NCBI GenBank assembly: GCA_947501685.1
Contig: CANMWQ010000005.1
Span: 124,001-188,000, forward strand
Source: an uncultured Litoreibacter sp.
GTDB taxonomy: Bacteria; Pseudomonadota; Alphaproteobacteria; Rhodobacterales; Rhodobacteraceae
Direction: 5' to 3'
Length of the DNA: 64,000 bases
In this document: in pieces, positions 1-9,172 of the stretch
Layout: each line of letters opens with the position of its first letter
How positions within the stretch are numbered: the first letter of the stretch is position 1
Notes under the pieces: model-generated
Databases searched by the model: none
Seen by the model: the letters and a program-made list of their open reading frames with translations, nothing else
What the model was told of the DNA's origin: nothing
Position numbers and translations under genes: made by a program

Positions 1-1
1 G

Positions 2-157
2 CCGCCCGAAAACCCGATGTCCGCTGACCGGGTGCGTTGGGAGCATATTCAGCGTGTCTATGAGCTGTGCGACCGCAACGTGTCTGAAACGGCGCGCCGG
101 TTGAACATGCACCGCCGCACCTTGCAGCGCATCCTTGCCAAACGCAGCCCGCGCTAG
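2..157 (+). CDS. C-terminal fragment of ActR/RegA/PrrA-type response regulator
   Basis: The window opens inside a gene; only the last 51 codons plus TAG are present. The visible part is a Fis-type helix-turn-helix: after a Pro-rich linker comes a helix containing WEHIQRVYEL, then NVSETARRLNMHRRTLQRIL, and the tail KRSPR. This agrees closely with my knowledge of the C-terminus of the RegA/PrrA/ActR family, the response regulators of the redox-responsive RegB/RegA two-component systems of alphaproteobacteria. The receiver domain lies outside the window, so the call rests on the DNA-binding domain alone. Confidence 0.82.
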   Translation, partial: PPENPMSADRVRWEHIQRVYELCDRNVSETARRLNMHRRTLQRILAKRSPR

Positions 158-158
158 C

Positions 159-506
159 ATGGCGCGCGCGGTGGCTCTGCTGGTGGCGATGATCGCGCTT
201 GGGGCCTGTGCGCCAGCCGGGGTCGCGCCGCCTGCCGTCAAAACCCAGCCCATTGCGTTTGTGCCCGATGCGGGCGGCATTCAGGTCACAGGCCAGCCGG
301 GGCGCATTGATTTTGGCCGCACCGATCATTCTGCCATTCCGGCGATGACGCGGCTGGTGGGCAGCGGGCCGGTCTCTCAGGAGGCCTGTGGCGCGCTGAC
401 TTCAGTGACATGGCCGGACCAGACCACGCTTTATTTTACCGCGGGCGATTTCCGGGGCTGGTCCAGCCCGACCGGCAGCGCCGGGCTGACCTGCGGCGGG
501 GCCTGA
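159..506 (+). CDS. small putative lipoprotein
   Basis: 115-residue protein beginning MARAVALLVAMIALGACAP: a short charged N-terminus, hydrophobic stretch and a lipobox (LGAC, Cys about residue 16), so probably an outer- or inner-membrane lipoprotein. I start it at the ATG directly after the regulator stop at 157, because an in-frame ATG at 135 would put a non-signal extension in front of the signal peptide. The mature part carries two further Cys (in EACGAL and LTCGG) that could pair. No family recognised. It follows the response regulator by one base and may be cotranscribed with it. Confidence 0.6.
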   Translation: MARAVALLVAMIALGACAPAGVAPPAVKTQPIAFVPDAGGIQVTGQPGRIDFGRTDHSAIPAMTRLVGSGPVSQEACGALTSVTWPDQTTLYFTAGDFRGWSSPTGSAGLTCGGA

Positions 507-523
507 GACCCCTCCGTCGTTGC

Positions 524-637
524 TCACCACAGGGTCTTGATCAAAGGCACATATGTGTCACCGTCACGCCGTTTGGTGCGGGTGCCCTGAACTGGTGGCT
601 TTGGCTTGAGGCTTAATCTTGCGAAAATGCTGAGCAT
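524..637 (-). CDS. 37-residue basic micro-protein
   Basis: Short ORF starting MLSIFARLSLKPKPP and ending PLIKTLW. The ATG is preceded by a good Shine-Dalgarno (AAAGGAGA, about 5 bases upstream). It lies 16 bases downstream of another micro-ORF (654-815) that also begins MLSI, so the two look like a bicistronic unit read divergently from the LysR regulator at 916. Strongly basic with no membrane segment. Function unknown; supported only by the ribosome-binding site and operon geometry. Confidence 0.42.
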   Translation of the reverse strand: MLSIFARLSLKPKPPVQGTRTKRRDGDTYVPLIKTLW

Positions 638-653
638 CAGAGTCTCCTTTGGA

Positions 654-815
654 TCACTGGAAGTAGGAATAGGGGTTGTGACGCCGCGCACGGGCCGCGT
701 CGCGCCGGGCGGGGTCAGACACGAAACGGTCCGCATATTGGTCCTTTGGGTCGCGCCAGCGGACATTGTCCTGACGGGTGGCGGTCATCATCATATCTGC
801 GATAATTGAAAGCAT
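654..815 (-). CDS. 53-residue micro-protein divergent from LysR regulator
   Basis: ORF starting MLSIIADMMMTATRQDNVRW, with Shine-Dalgarno CGGAG 9 bases before the ATG. The C-terminal half is rich in Arg, Asp and aromatic residues (ending RRHNPYSYFQ), which suggests a small soluble protein. It is separated by 100 bp from the LysR gene on the other strand; LysR regulators commonly control the divergent unit, so this and the 524-637 ORF are candidate targets. No family recognised. Shorter than usual gene-caller cut-offs, so easily missed. Confidence 0.45.
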   Translation of the reverse strand: MLSIIADMMMTATRQDNVRWRDPKDQYADRFVSDPARRDAARARRHNPYSYFQ

Positions 816-915
816 GGCTTGGTTCTCCGTTGTGAGGTCTTATCCTCTTATGGCAGTATGGTTGGGAATAACCGAGTCACTATGATTTCTCATATGTAAG
901 TGGAGCTTTCATATA

Positions 916-1794
916 ATGAATTGGCGCGATGTCCCTTCGCTGTCGGCCTTGCGCGCGTTCGAGGCCATGTCGCGGCTTGGCGGTTTCTCCGCCGCCGCGC
1001 GGGAGCTGAACGTGACCCATGCCGCGATTGCCCAGCATGTGCGCGGCCTTGAGGCGGAGCTGCATCAGGTGCTGGTGACCCGCGAGGGGCGCGGCATGGC
1101 GCTGACCGAGGCGGGGCGCATACTGGCCGCCGCGCTTTCGGACGGGTTTGCCGAGATCGCCGCAGGCGTGGCTCAGACCCGCAGCTTTGGCGCGGAACAG
1201 CCTTTGAAAATCGCCATGACCCCCAGCTTTGCCGAAAACTGGCTGATGCCGCGCATCGGCGCGTTCTGGACGGAGCATCCCAAGATCAAGCTGGCGATGG
1301 TGCCGGGTTATGAGATGGTCAATCTGAAACGCGACGGGTTCGACATGGCCATCCGCTACGGGCGCGGCGGTTGGGACGGGGTCGAAGCCGAATATCTGGT
1401 CAGCGCGGGCAACGTCGTGGTGGCGACGCCGGAACTGGCGTCAAACGTGCCTTATGGCGACGTCGAAGCGCTGGGCAAACAGCAATGGCTGCACGAGGTG
1501 GGCCGCGCGGAGCCGCGCGCGTGGCTGGCCGAACAGGGGCTGGAATTTCCCCCCGATCAAAAGACGGAGTTCACGATGAACACCATGGTGCTGGCGGCCA
1601 CGCGCGCGGGTTACGGGTTCTCCCTGCAAGGCCGCGCGCTGGTGGAGGCTGATCTGGCCGCAGGCCGTCTGGTCAGCGTGTTCGAGGCGCAGAAATCCAA
1701 CCTTGCCTATTACATCCTGACCCGGCCCGGCGTAATGTCTGCCGATCTGAAGATCTTTCGCGATTGGTTGCGCGCCAGCGCGTCAGATGGCTAG
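916..1794 (+). CDS. LysR-family transcriptional regulator, GcvA type
   Basis: 292 residues. N-terminal winged HTH (about residues 7-65) with the LysR pattern FSAAARELNVTHAAIAQHV, then a periplasmic-binding-like effector domain (about 90-288) containing PLKIAMTPSFAENWLMPRI. The opening DVPSLSALRAFEAMSRLGGFS is typical of the GcvA branch, which often controls amino-acid or stress genes. The effector cannot be inferred. Divergent from two micro-ORFs at 524-815, the obvious candidate targets. The start is the first ATG after the AT-rich intergenic region and gives the normal family N-terminus. Confidence 0.88.
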   Translation: MNWRDVPSLSALRAFEAMSRLGGFSAAARELNVTHAAIAQHVRGLEAELHQVLVTREGRGMALTEAGRILAAALSDGFAEIAAGVAQTRSFGAEQPLKIAMTPSFAENWLMPRIGAFWTEHPKIKLAMVPGYEMVNLKRDGFDMAIRYGRGGWDGVEAEYLVSAGNVVVATPELASNVPYGDVEALGKQQWLHEVGRAEPRAWLAEQGLEFPPDQKTEFTMNTMVLAATRAGYGFSLQGRALVEADLAAGRLVSVFEAQKSNLAYYILTRPGVMSADLKIFRDWLRASASDG

Positions 1795-1879
1795 CGGCAC
1801 GCGTTTGGCTTGTGTTGGATTTGCATATTTTTAGCAGAAAGAAGCTGGGTGTCTGTCCTTTGAACAGGGCGCGTTAACC

Positions 1880-2371
1880 TTAATGAGACGTGTTGATTTT
1901 TAAGCGTTTATGGATGCGGTCCACTTTCGTGCCATCCTCCAGCGGTTGCGCCTTGCTGACGGAATGGTCCTGAAACCCCATTTTGGAATAGTAAGCCAGC
2001 CCGCCGGTATTGTCCGCGCGGATGGTGGCATCGAGCTGATCATAACCTGCCGCACTGCTGGCTGCCAATGTCGCCTGAAACAAGGCAGAGCCAATGCCTT
2101 TCTGCGCTGTGCCGGGCCGCGTGAAGGTGGCGATGCTGCCCATATCGTCCGGCTCCATGACCCGCACCCATTGCATACCCAGCAACTTAGCCTCGGCTTC
2201 CGCGACATGCAGGAAGGTTTTTTGCGTGTCGCTGTCGATCAGCGGATCAAAAAAGCTGGATGTGACAGGGCTGAGATAGGCCGTGGTGCCACCAATGGCG
2301 ATCACGGCGTTGAGGATCTCGGTCAGTTGCGTCCTATCTGACATTAAACCGCGACGAATGATCATGGGCAA
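1880..2371 (-). CDS. GNAT-family N-acetyltransferase
   Basis: 163 residues with the GNAT fold signatures: acetyl-CoA-binding motif A around residues 85-97 (RPGTAQKGIGSAL, the Q/RxxGxG/A loop) and the C-terminal motif NTGGLAYYSKMGF at 121-133. Substrate unknown; the layout resembles PhnO/RimI-type single-domain enzymes. The first codons overlap the 3' end of the upstream HD hydrolase gene by about 10 bases, so the two are probably translated from one mRNA. A second in-frame ATG two codons in (2365) is equally possible. Confidence 0.82.
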   Translation of the reverse strand: MPMIIRRGLMSDRTQLTEILNAVIAIGGTTAYLSPVTSSFFDPLIDSDTQKTFLHVAEAEAKLLGMQWVRVMEPDDMGSIATFTRPGTAQKGIGSALFQATLAASSAAGYDQLDATIRADNTGGLAYYSKMGFQDHSVSKAQPLEDGTKVDRIHKRLKINTSH

Positions 2372-2949
2372 AGCTCCTCAAACCGGGCGATGAAGTCGGC
2401 TTTGACCTGCATTGGCGGGCGCGGTGTCAGCGTGGTGGGTAGCGGGATTTGCGATTTGGGCGCGCCGAAGAAGCGATTGCTTTCCTCCACCGAGAACCCT
2501 GCGATCTGCGTGGCTTCCAGCCAGGCCGACAGCTTGTCGGCGGCTTTGATCTGCTTTTTCACCGCCACCGGGATCGTGGCGGGCAGCCCGAAACGCAAAT
2601 GAATGGCGGCGGTCAGCCGATCGTCAAGTTCGCCGTAGCCCGGCCCCACTGCGGCTTTGACGGGGCTGATCATGTCGCCGATCACATATTCGGGCGCGTC
2701 GTGCAGCAAGGCGGCCAGCTGCCATTTCATCGGTGCCGCGGGGTTGGCGGCGGTGAAAAGCCGCTCCACCAGCACCGAATGCTCGGCCACGGAATACGGG
2801 TAGTCGCCATGGGTCTGGCCGTTCCAGCGCGCCACGAAAGCCAGCCCATGAGCAATGTCCTCGATCTCGATATCTACCGGGGTGGGGTCCAGCAGGTCCA
2901 GCCTGCGGCCCGACAACATGCGCTGCCATGCACGGGGTTGTTTTGCCAT
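2362..2949 (-). CDS. HD-domain phosphohydrolase (YfbR-like)
   Basis: 195 residues. Metal-binding HD residues visible: His57 in SVAEHS, the His83-Asp84 pair in LLHDAPEY, and a later Asp in LDDRL. The sequence resembles the YfbR/YGK1 branch (5'-deoxynucleotidases and relatives), which hydrolyses nucleoside monophosphates; the precise substrate is not evident. It is first of a two-gene minus-strand unit with the GNAT gene and lies divergent from ahcY. Confidence 0.78.
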   Translation of the reverse strand: MAKQPRAWQRMLSGRRLDLLDPTPVDIEIEDIAHGLAFVARWNGQTHGDYPYSVAEHSVLVERLFTAANPAAPMKWQLAALLHDAPEYVIGDMISPVKAAVGPGYGELDDRLTAAIHLRFGLPATIPVAVKKQIKAADKLSAWLEATQIAGFSVEESNRFFGAPKSQIPLPTTLTPRPPMQVKADFIARFEELCP

Positions 2950-3094
2950 CGCGATGCCCCTTCAAAACGATCTTTCATCCAGTACTTACCCGCCCCACAT
3001 GGCCCGAGGGAACCGGTTTTTGCCCGCTTTGCCGCATTGAGCTACAGGCCGAATGCTGTTACCGCAGGCGCAAATTGACATGAGGACGCAGAAC

Positions 3095-4483
3095 ATGGCG
3101 CATGATTATATCGTAAAAGACATTGAGCTGGCTGCTTACGGCCGCAAAGAGCTTGATATTGCCGAGACAGAGATGCCGGGCCTGATGGCGCTGCGTGATG
3201 AGTATGGCGAGAGCAAACCGCTCAAAGGCGCGCGCATTGTGGGCTCCCTGCATATGACCATCCAGACAGCCGTGCTGATCGAGACTCTTGTCGAGTTGGG
3301 CGCTGATGTGCGCTGGGCGTCGTGCAACATCTTCTCCACGCAGGACCACGCGGCGGCGGCGATTGCGGCGGGCGGCACGCCGGTCTTTGCGATCAAGGGC
3401 CAATCTCTGGAAGAGCATTGGGACTATTTGGACAAATCCTTCATGTTCCCCGACGGCCCCACCCTGATTTTGGACGATGGTGGCGATGCGACGCTCTATA
3501 TCTTGCTGGGCGCGCGCGCCGAGGCGGGGGAAGAAGTGCTGGCCGTGCCGACTTCGGAAGAAGAAGAGGTCATCAAACAGCAGATCGCCAAGCGGATGGC
3601 CGCCAGCCCCGGCTGGTTCACCAAGATGCGCGACCAGATCAAGGGCGTGTCGGAAGAGACGACCACCGGCGTCCACCGCCTCTATGATCTGGTGAAGCAA
3701 GGCCAGCTGCCTTTCCCGGCGATCAACGTGAACGACTCAGTGACCAAGTCGAAATTCGACAACAAATACGGCTGCAAAGAGAGCCTTGTTGACGGCATCC
3801 GCCGCGCCACCGACACGATGATGGCAGGCAAGGTCGCCGTCGTGATGGGCTACGGCGATGTGGGCAAAGGCTCCGCTGCCAGCTTACGCGGTGCGGGCGC
3901 ACGCGTGAAAGTCACCGAGGTGGACCCGATCTGCGCGCTGCAAGCTGCGATGGACGGGTTCGAGGTGGTGCTTTTGGAGGATGTGCTGGCGACAGCCGAC
4001 ATTTTCATCACCACAACCGGCAATAAGGACGTGATCCGCATCGAGCATATGCGCGAGATGAAGGACATGGCGATCGTCGGCAATATCGGGCACTTTGATA
4101 ACGAAATTCAGGTGGCCGCGCTGAAGAACCACAAATGGACCAACATCAAAGAGCAGGTGGATATGATCGAGATGCCGTCGGGCAATCGTCTGATCCTGCT
4201 CTCCGAGGGCCGTTTGCTGAACTTGGGCAATGCCACGGGCCATCCGTCTTTCGTGATGTCGGCGTCGTTTACCAATCAGGTGCTGGCGCAGATCGAGCTG
4301 TGGACCAACACCGACGCCTATGGCAACGAGGTCTATATCCTGCCCAAGCATCTGGACGAGAAAGTGGCCCGCCTGCATCTCGACCGCATCGGGGTGAAGC
4401 TGACCAAGCTGGATCCAGAGCAGGCCTCCTATATCGGCGTGTCGCCGGACGGCCCGTTCAAGCCGGAGCATTACCGCTACTAA
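3095..4483 (+). CDS. ahcY: adenosylhomocysteinase (SAH hydrolase)
   Basis: 462 residues. Reversibly splits S-adenosylhomocysteine to adenosine and homocysteine, clearing the product inhibitor of methyltransferases; cytosolic tetramer with bound NAD. Seen: N-terminal catalytic segment with [16 protein letters not shown], the middle Rossmann segment [20 protein letters not shown], and the conserved C-terminus ending KPEHYRY. The start is the ATG at 3095 ([10 protein letters not shown]), which has GAGGAC 7 bases upstream and matches the family N-terminus; ATG codons at 3053 and 3080 would add a non-conserved leader. An extensin-like gene begins at the base after the stop codon. Confidence 0.96.
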   Translation: MAHDYIVKDIELAAYGRKELDIAETEMPGLMALRDEYGESKPLKGARIVGSLHMTIQTAVLIETLVELGADVRWASCNIFSTQDHAAAAIAAGGTPVFAIKGQSLEEHWDYLDKSFMFPDGPTLILDDGGDATLYILLGARAEAGEEVLAVPTSEEEEVIKQQIAKRMAASPGWFTKMRDQIKGVSEETTTGVHRLYDLVKQGQLPFPAINVNDSVTKSKFDNKYGCKESLVDGIRRATDTMMAGKVAVVMGYGDVGKGSAASLRGAGARVKVTEVDPICALQAAMDGFEVVLLEDVLATADIFITTTGNKDVIRIEHMREMKDMAIVGNIGHFDNEIQVAALKNHKWTNIKEQVDMIEMPSGNRLILLSEGRLLNLGNATGHPSFVMSASFTNQVLAQIELWTNTDAYGNEVYILPKHLDEKVARLHLDRIGVKLTKLDPEQASYIGVSPDGPFKPEHYRY

Positions 4484-5182
4484 ATGCGCGCTCTTTCGGG
4501 ACTTTTCAGCGCCACCTTGCTTGTCTGCGGGGTGGCGCTTTGCCTTTGGCAACTGGCGGTGCATCCGGACACGCCTTTGCCGCGCGAATGGAACCCCACC
4601 AAGCGGCTCTCTCTGGAGGACCCGGTGACGCTGCTGACGCCCTACAAGCTGGACGCGGCGGCAAATGATCCGCAGCTCTGCCGGGAGGTGGTGCAAGCCT
4701 CGGACATAAACGCCCAGCCCATGGACCCGCTGGAGGTCAGCCCACAATGCGGCATTGCCAACCGGATGCGGCTCTCCGGGGCGGGTCAGGCCAGCCTCGC
4801 CCCTCTTGAGACCACCTGCGCCGTCGCCTTGCGTCTGGCCATGTGGGAACGCCAAGGCCTGCAACCCGCCGCCCAACGCCATTTCGGGGAAGGCATTGCG
4901 CGGATCAACCATTTCTCCAGCTATAATTGCCGCGCCATTCGTGGCGCCACCACCCGGATGAGCCTGCATGCCACGGCGGAGGCGATTGACGTCTCCGGCT
5001 TTGTGCTCGACAGCGGCAAATCGCTGAGCCTCAAGGCAGATTGGGAGCGCGAGCGCGCCTTTTTCGAAGAGGTCCGCGACAGCGCCTGCCAATGGTTCGA
5101 GACCACTTTGGGCCCTGAATACAACGCGCTACATGCCGACCACTTCCATTTGCAGTCGCGCGGGTGGGGGACGTGCCGTTGA
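4484..5182 (+). CDS. extensin-like C-terminal domain protein (putative M15-like metallo-fold)
   Basis: 232 residues, with an N-terminal membrane anchor (about 5-26) and a C-terminal extensin_C-type domain. Conserved metal-site-like residues are His162 and Asp169 (in LHATAEAID) and the HADHFH cluster at 217-222, a pattern resembling LAS/M15 peptidoglycan peptidases (HxxxxxxD and HxH). Several Cys (C20, C66, C89, C112, C149, C202, C231) fit an exported, possibly disulfide-bonded protein. The ATG begins at the first base after the ahcY stop, so translation is probably coupled. A cell-wall role is inference. Confidence 0.78.
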   Translation: MRALSGLFSATLLVCGVALCLWQLAVHPDTPLPREWNPTKRLSLEDPVTLLTPYKLDAAANDPQLCREVVQASDINAQPMDPLEVSPQCGIANRMRLSGAGQASLAPLETTCAVALRLAMWERQGLQPAAQRHFGEGIARINHFSSYNCRAIRGATTRMSLHATAEAIDVSGFVLDSGKSLSLKADWERERAFFEEVRDSACQWFETTLGPEYNALHADHFHLQSRGWGTCR

Positions 5183-5317
5183 CCTAAAGGCGACGTAATC
5201 TTGCCTACGGGGAAAAGTGGGCGAGAAATTCCTTTGTTTCGGCTCGGTTAGCCTTTAGATTGCGCCCGTAAGGCCGGGTTGAACGGCCGGACACTTTTTA
5301 TTGGTGGGAGAGCTCAA

Positions 5318-5659
5318 ATGGGCAAGAGAGAAGACCTGATCGCGCTTTATGCGGATGATCTGAAGAACAAATGCGGCATGACACCTGACATGGATCTGCT
5401 GACCAAAGTCACCATCGGCTGCGGCCCTGCGATCTACAACGCGGATGCCTCCACCGTGGCTGGCAGCCAGCCCGCTGAGCTGGAAACCGTGAAGAACAAC
5501 TTCCTGATCAAGAAGTTGGGTCTCTCTGACAGCCCGGCTTTGATGGACGCCATCAACAGCTGCATCGAGACGTATGGCAAATCCGAGCGCAACAAATACC
5601 GCGCCGTGATCTATTACATGCTGACCAAGCACTTCAACAAAGAGTCCGTCTACGGCTAA
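5318..5659 (+). CDS. DUF2853 family protein
   Basis: 113-residue soluble protein beginning MGKREDLIALYADDLKN and ending HFNKESVYG. This agrees closely with the DUF2853 family common in Roseobacter genomes; function unknown. The start at 5318 is chosen because GGGAG lies 7 bases upstream; a possible start at 5279 would add a leader read through the 5'UTR hairpin (GGCCG/CGGCC, 5272-5288). It stands alone and is followed by a strong terminator, so it is probably a monocistronic, well-expressed gene. Confidence 0.8.
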   Translation: MGKREDLIALYADDLKNKCGMTPDMDLLTKVTIGCGPAIYNADASTVAGSQPAELETVKNNFLIKKLGLSDSPALMDAINSCIETYGKSERNKYRAVIYYMLTKHFNKESVYG

Positions 5660-5681
5660 GCTCTTTCGCGATCCGAATTGG

Positions 5682-5717
5682 AAAAAGCGTCTGCCTTCCG
5701 GGGTGGGCGCTTTTTTT
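5682..5717 (+). terminator. rho-independent terminator after DUF2853 gene
   Basis: AAAAAGCG pairs with CGCTTTTT, and the inner six bases (TCTGCC/GGTGGG) also pair through three G-T wobbles, leaving a 6-base TTCCGG loop. The 3' arm runs into seven T. A textbook intrinsic terminator 22 bases beyond the stop. Confidence 0.88.
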
Positions 5718-5893
5718 ATGAGAATTTGAGATGGTTTTGGAACAAATGCACCGGGTAATTCATTTGCTTCTACACCGCCGACAATCGTATGAGTTTAGCC
5801 AGTTTCTAATACGTGCGGTGCGATACCCATGTGTGGGGTAGAAGGGGATGTTGACGAAAGTTGGCGTCCCCTTTCCTGTCTCGCTTGCGGCCA

Positions 5894-6307
5894 CTACAGC
5901 CCGCCCATTTTGCACACCAGCTTCCATTCCTGCGCGGTCACAGGCTGCACCGACAGCCTTGAGTTCTTGACCAGTACCATCTCGGCCAGACGCTCCTCCG
6001 CCTTGATATCGTCCAGGTGCACGGGCGTTTTCAGCGGCTTGACCGCCTTGATATCTACGCAGTCCCAACGCTCATCCTCAGTCGTGCTGTCGGGATGGGC
6101 CTCCGCGATCACCTCGACCAACCCCACGATCTCTCGATCTTTTTGTGAATGGTAGAAAAACCCCTGATCGCCGATTTTCATTTCCCGCATGAAGTTGCGC
6201 GCCTGATAATTGCGCACGCCGTCCCATTCCTCACCCGCGTCGCCTTTGGCCACTTGCTGGTCCCAGGACCAGGTCGAGGTTTCCGATTTGAAAAGCCAAT
6301 AGGCCAT
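5894..6307 (-). CDS. EVE domain-containing protein
   Basis: 137 residues making up one EVE (PUA-like) domain: MAYWLFKSE at the start, the WDGVRNYQARNFM core and GDQGFFYHS, then KLVCKMGGL at the end. EVE proteins bind modified bases in DNA or RNA; the bacterial function is not settled. It is the last gene of tsaD-gpsA-EVE on the minus strand, 12 bases after gpsA. The tsaD link (tRNA t6A modification) is suggestive but not proof of an RNA-related role. Confidence 0.88.
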   Translation of the reverse strand: MAYWLFKSETSTWSWDQQVAKGDAGEEWDGVRNYQARNFMREMKIGDQGFFYHSQKDREIVGLVEVIAEAHPDSTTEDERWDCVDIKAVKPLKTPVHLDDIKAEERLAEMVLVKNSRLSVQPVTAQEWKLVCKMGGL

Positions 6308-6319
6308 GATCTTTCTCCC

Positions 6320-7255
6320 TTATTCTGTCGTCAGTGGGCGGCTCAGCAACGCGTCCAACGCTTGGGCCAGCGTGAGTTTTCCGCCGACAATGCCCGCCAC
6401 AACCTGCGTAATCGGCATGTCCAGCCCATGCGCGCGCGCCAGGTCAAGCGTCGCCAGCGCCGTGGCGCGGCCCTCGACGGTTTTGCCCTCCGCTGGCGTC
6501 TCGCCTGCGCCCAGCGCGAAGCCAAACGCGTAGTTGCGAGACTGCGCCGATGTGCAGGTCAGCGCCAAATCCCCAAAGCCCGCCAGCCCGTAAAGCGTCT
6601 CGGGCTTTGCGCCCAGTTTCAAGGCCAGCCGGTGCGTCTCCGCCATGCCGCGCGTCATCAGCGCGGCCCGTGCGCTTTCGCCTAACCTCGCGCCCATGCA
6701 AATGCCGCATGCGATGGCGACCACGTTTTTCAAAGCGCCGCCCAGCTCCGCGCCCACGGGGTCGTCCGACAGATACGGCCGCAACGTGTCGGAGGAGAGC
6801 AGCGCCTGCAATTCGCCCCCCAAGGCAAGGTCTTCGCAAGCCAGCGTCAGCGCGGTGGGTTTGCCTTGCGAGATGTCGGACGCAAAGCTCGGGCCCGTCA
6901 ACACCGCCGAGGCGCAACCCAGCCGGTCCCTGATGACCGCCGAGGGCCCGCGTGTGGTTTTCAACTCAATGCCCTTGCAGCACGCAATCGCGGCGTGTGG
7001 GACGGCACCCAAACCTGCCAAATAGCTGTCCATGCCCTGCATCGGGATGGCGACCAGCAGAATATCCTCCGGCCCCACGTCCGGCGTGGCGGTCAGGGTC
7101 ATCCGCTCGGGCAGCAGCACGTCAGGCAGCCTCGGGCTGCGCCGCGTGGCGATGATCTCGTCCATATTGCGCCCGGTCAAGGTGACGGGGCGTTCCAATG
7201 CCAGCGCCAAAGCCGTGCCAAACGCGCCCGCACCTGCAACGATGATCTTGCTCAT
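6320..7255 (-). CDS. gpsA: glycerol-3-phosphate dehydrogenase [NAD(P)+]
   Basis: 311 residues. Reduces dihydroxyacetone phosphate to sn-glycerol 3-phosphate for phospholipid synthesis; cytosolic. Seen: dinucleotide-binding loop [14 protein letters not shown] near the N-terminus, the Lys of ACCKGIE, and the catalytic segment [14 protein letters not shown]. Slightly shorter than the 330-residue E. coli enzyme. Start codon and tsaD stop codon overlap by four bases, so translation is probably coupled. The plsY gene that uses glycerol 3-phosphate lies elsewhere in this window (45.9 kb). Confidence 0.93.
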   Translation of the reverse strand: MSKIIVAGAGAFGTALALALERPVTLTGRNMDEIIATRRSPRLPDVLLPERMTLTATPDVGPEDILLVAIPMQGMDSYLAGLGAVPHAAIACCKGIELKTTRGPSAVIRDRLGCASAVLTGPSFASDISQGKPTALTLACEDLALGGELQALLSSDTLRPYLSDDPVGAELGGALKNVVAIACGICMGARLGESARAALMTRGMAETHRLALKLGAKPETLYGLAGFGDLALTCTSAQSRNYAFGFALGAGETPAEGKTVEGRATALATLDLARAHGLDMPITQVVAGIVGGKLTLAQALDALLSRPLTTE

Positions 7256-8358
7256 GCCTTGGCCCCTTTCTTGCCCGATCCCAACATAGCGGGTGCGGTG
7301 CTGTCCAGTGGCCAGCGTGGCCGGGCCGCCAGCGTCATGTCATCCACCAAGCCCAGCCGCAGCCGTTCGATCCCGACCCAAGCGATCATCGCGGCATTGT
7401 CCGTGCACAGCGCCAAAGGCGGGGCAAGAAACCGGGTCTCCGTCTCCGCGGCGACGGCCTCAAGCCCTGCGCGGATCACCTTATTGGCCGCGACCCCGCC
7501 TGCCACGGCGATGGCCGGGGCGCCGCTCAGCCGCAGCGCGCGGCGGGTTTTCTCGGCCAGCACTTCGCTGACGGCGGCCTGAAAGCTGGCGGCAAGGTCG
7601 TGCTGGTCCTGCACATAAAGCCCGCCCTGTTTGGCCACCAGCGCGTCCCGCGCCCGCAGCACGGCGGTTTTCAGGCCAGAGAAGGACATGTCGCACCCCT
7701 CCCGGTCCAGCAAAGGACGCGGCAGCGGGAAGCGGGTGGCATCGCCGCTCAACGCGGCCTGCTCGATCATCGGGCCGCCCGGTTGCAGCAGGCCGATCAG
7801 CTTGGCGGTCTTGTCAAACGCCTCGCCGGGCGCGTCGTCAATGGTGCCGCCCAGCCGGGTGAATTCGGTGGCAGAGCGGACGACAAGAAACTGGCAATGC
7901 CCGCCGGAGACCAGCAGCATCAGATAGGGAAACTCCAGCCCATCCGTCAGCCGCGGCGTCAGCGCGTGGCCCGCCAGATGGTTCACGCCGATCAAAGGTT
8001 TGCCAGACCCCAGCGCCAGCCCTTTGGCGCACATCACGCCGGACATGACCCCGCCGATGAGCCCCGGCCCGGCGGTCACGGCGATGGCGTCCATTTCGCT
8101 CAGATCCATCCCGGCCTCGGCCAAAGCGGCCTCCACCATCAGGTCCAGCTTTTCGGCATGGGCGCGGGCGGCAATCTCAGGCACGACGCCGCCAAAGCGC
8201 GCGTGCAGCTCCGTCTGCCCGGCCACCTTGGCGCTGAGTATCTCCGCCCTCTGCCCCGGCACGGCACGGACCACGGCGGCGGCGGTGTCGTCGCAGCTGC
8301 TTTCCAGCCCCAGAAGGGTCAGCGTCCGGGCAGGCTCGGTCAGGTGTGTTGCGTGCAT
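7252..8358 (-). CDS. tsaD: tRNA N6-threonylcarbamoyladenosine transferase subunit TsaD
   Basis: 368 residues. Transfers the threonylcarbamoyl group to A37 of ANN-decoding tRNAs with TsaB/TsaE, using the adenylate made by TsaC/Sua5 (a Sua5-type gene is at 56.7 kb). Seen: ASKHA-type N-terminus [15 protein letters not shown], the metal pair His127/His131 in [16 protein letters not shown], and the C-terminal [11 protein letters not shown]. The start is the ATG at 8358 (MHATHLTE), giving the family length; upstream in-frame ATGs run into the divergent hemD. First gene of tsaD-gpsA-EVE. Confidence 0.95.
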   Translation of the reverse strand: MHATHLTEPARTLTLLGLESSCDDTAAAVVRAVPGQRAEILSAKVAGQTELHARFGGVVPEIAARAHAEKLDLMVEAALAEAGMDLSEMDAIAVTAGPGLIGGVMSGVMCAKGLALGSGKPLIGVNHLAGHALTPRLTDGLEFPYLMLLVSGGHCQFLVVRSATEFTRLGGTIDDAPGEAFDKTAKLIGLLQPGGPMIEQAALSGDATRFPLPRPLLDREGCDMSFSGLKTAVLRARDALVAKQGGLYVQDQHDLAASFQAAVSEVLAEKTRRALRLSGAPAIAVAGGVAANKVIRAGLEAVAAETETRFLAPPLALCTDNAAMIAWVGIERLRLGLVDDMTLAARPRWPLDSTAPAMLGSGKKGAKA

Positions 8359-8409
8359 GATGGCCACGGGGTAACACCGCACCATGCGCCTTACAATGCT
8401 GCCGCCACG

Positions 8410-9090
8410 ATGATCCCGATCCTGCTCACCCGCCCAGCCGCGCAGGCGCAGGAGTTCGCGGCGCAGGTCACGGCGCGTTTCGGCCCTGACACATGCTGCG
8501 TCATCTCGCCTGTGCTTGAGATGGTGGCACTGTCGCCCGAGATTGACTTCAGCGCCTATGCGGGTCTGGTCTTCACCTCCCAAAACGGTGTCGCGGCGTA
8601 TCGCCAGATCGGCGGCCCAAGCGGATTGCCCGCCTATTGCGTCGGCGACAAGACCACGCGCGCGGCACAGGACGCCGGGTTGCAGGCGCGCTCTGCGGGC
8701 GGCGATATCACCGCGCTCAACTCCCTTCTGGCGCAGATGCCGGACCTTGGCCCTTTGCTGCATCCCAGCGGGGTGCATGTGGCCGGGCAGGTCACGGGCG
8801 AGGTGACGCGGGTGGCCGTCTATGACCAGCGCCCGCTTGATCTAAACCCGCAGGCCCGCGACATTTTGCGCCAGCCCGGCGCGGTCTTGGCGCCGCTTTT
8901 CTCGCCGCGCTCGGCGCATGTGCTGCAAGAAGCGCTTCCGGCCGACAGACGGGCAATAATCCATGCAATTTGCCTCAGCCAAGCGGTGCGAGACGCTCTT
9001 GACGCGGACCGGTTTGGCCATATTTCCATCGCCAAAGTGCCCACGGCGGAGGCAATGCTGGACAAAATGGCGGAATTCTTCCCCTCTTGA
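8410..9090 (+). CDS. hemD: uroporphyrinogen-III synthase
   Basis: 226 residues. Cyclises hydroxymethylbilane with inversion of ring D in tetrapyrrole synthesis. The HemD family is poorly conserved, but [39 protein letters not shown] and the C-terminal SxAVRDAL / [11 protein letters not shown] blocks fit. Synteny supports it: the next genes are the Mic60-like and HemY-like proteins that follow hemD in many alphaproteobacteria. The start at 8410 begins 51 bases from the divergent tsaD start; the frame is open far upstream only because it is antisense to tsaD. Confidence 0.85.
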   Translation: MIPILLTRPAAQAQEFAAQVTARFGPDTCCVISPVLEMVALSPEIDFSAYAGLVFTSQNGVAAYRQIGGPSGLPAYCVGDKTTRAAQDAGLQARSAGGDITALNSLLAQMPDLGPLLHPSGVHVAGQVTGEVTRVAVYDQRPLDLNPQARDILRQPGAVLAPLFSPRSAHVLQEALPADRRAIIHAICLSQAVRDALDADRFGHISIAKVPTAEAMLDKMAEFFPS

Positions 9091-9172
9091 TCAGCTTGAG
9101 GGTCTGGAAGGTTCCGCGCTATGCTCGCCCTTGGACGTTAGAGGGCGACTCGTTGCCCGGTGTTTCAGAGGA

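Noticed and set aside
2950-3094. possible SAH or SAM/SAH riboswitch before ahcY
   Set aside because: The short leader shows none of the conserved core of these riboswitches that I can recognise, and no stable pseudoknot pairing was apparent by eye.
3884-5092. 402-codon minus-strand open frame
   Set aside because: Antisense to ahcY and the extensin-like gene; composition is that of a shadow frame.
7600-8409. N-terminal extension of hemD by 270 codons
   Set aside because: The extension is antisense to tsaD and not HemD-like; the ATG at 8410 gives the family length.
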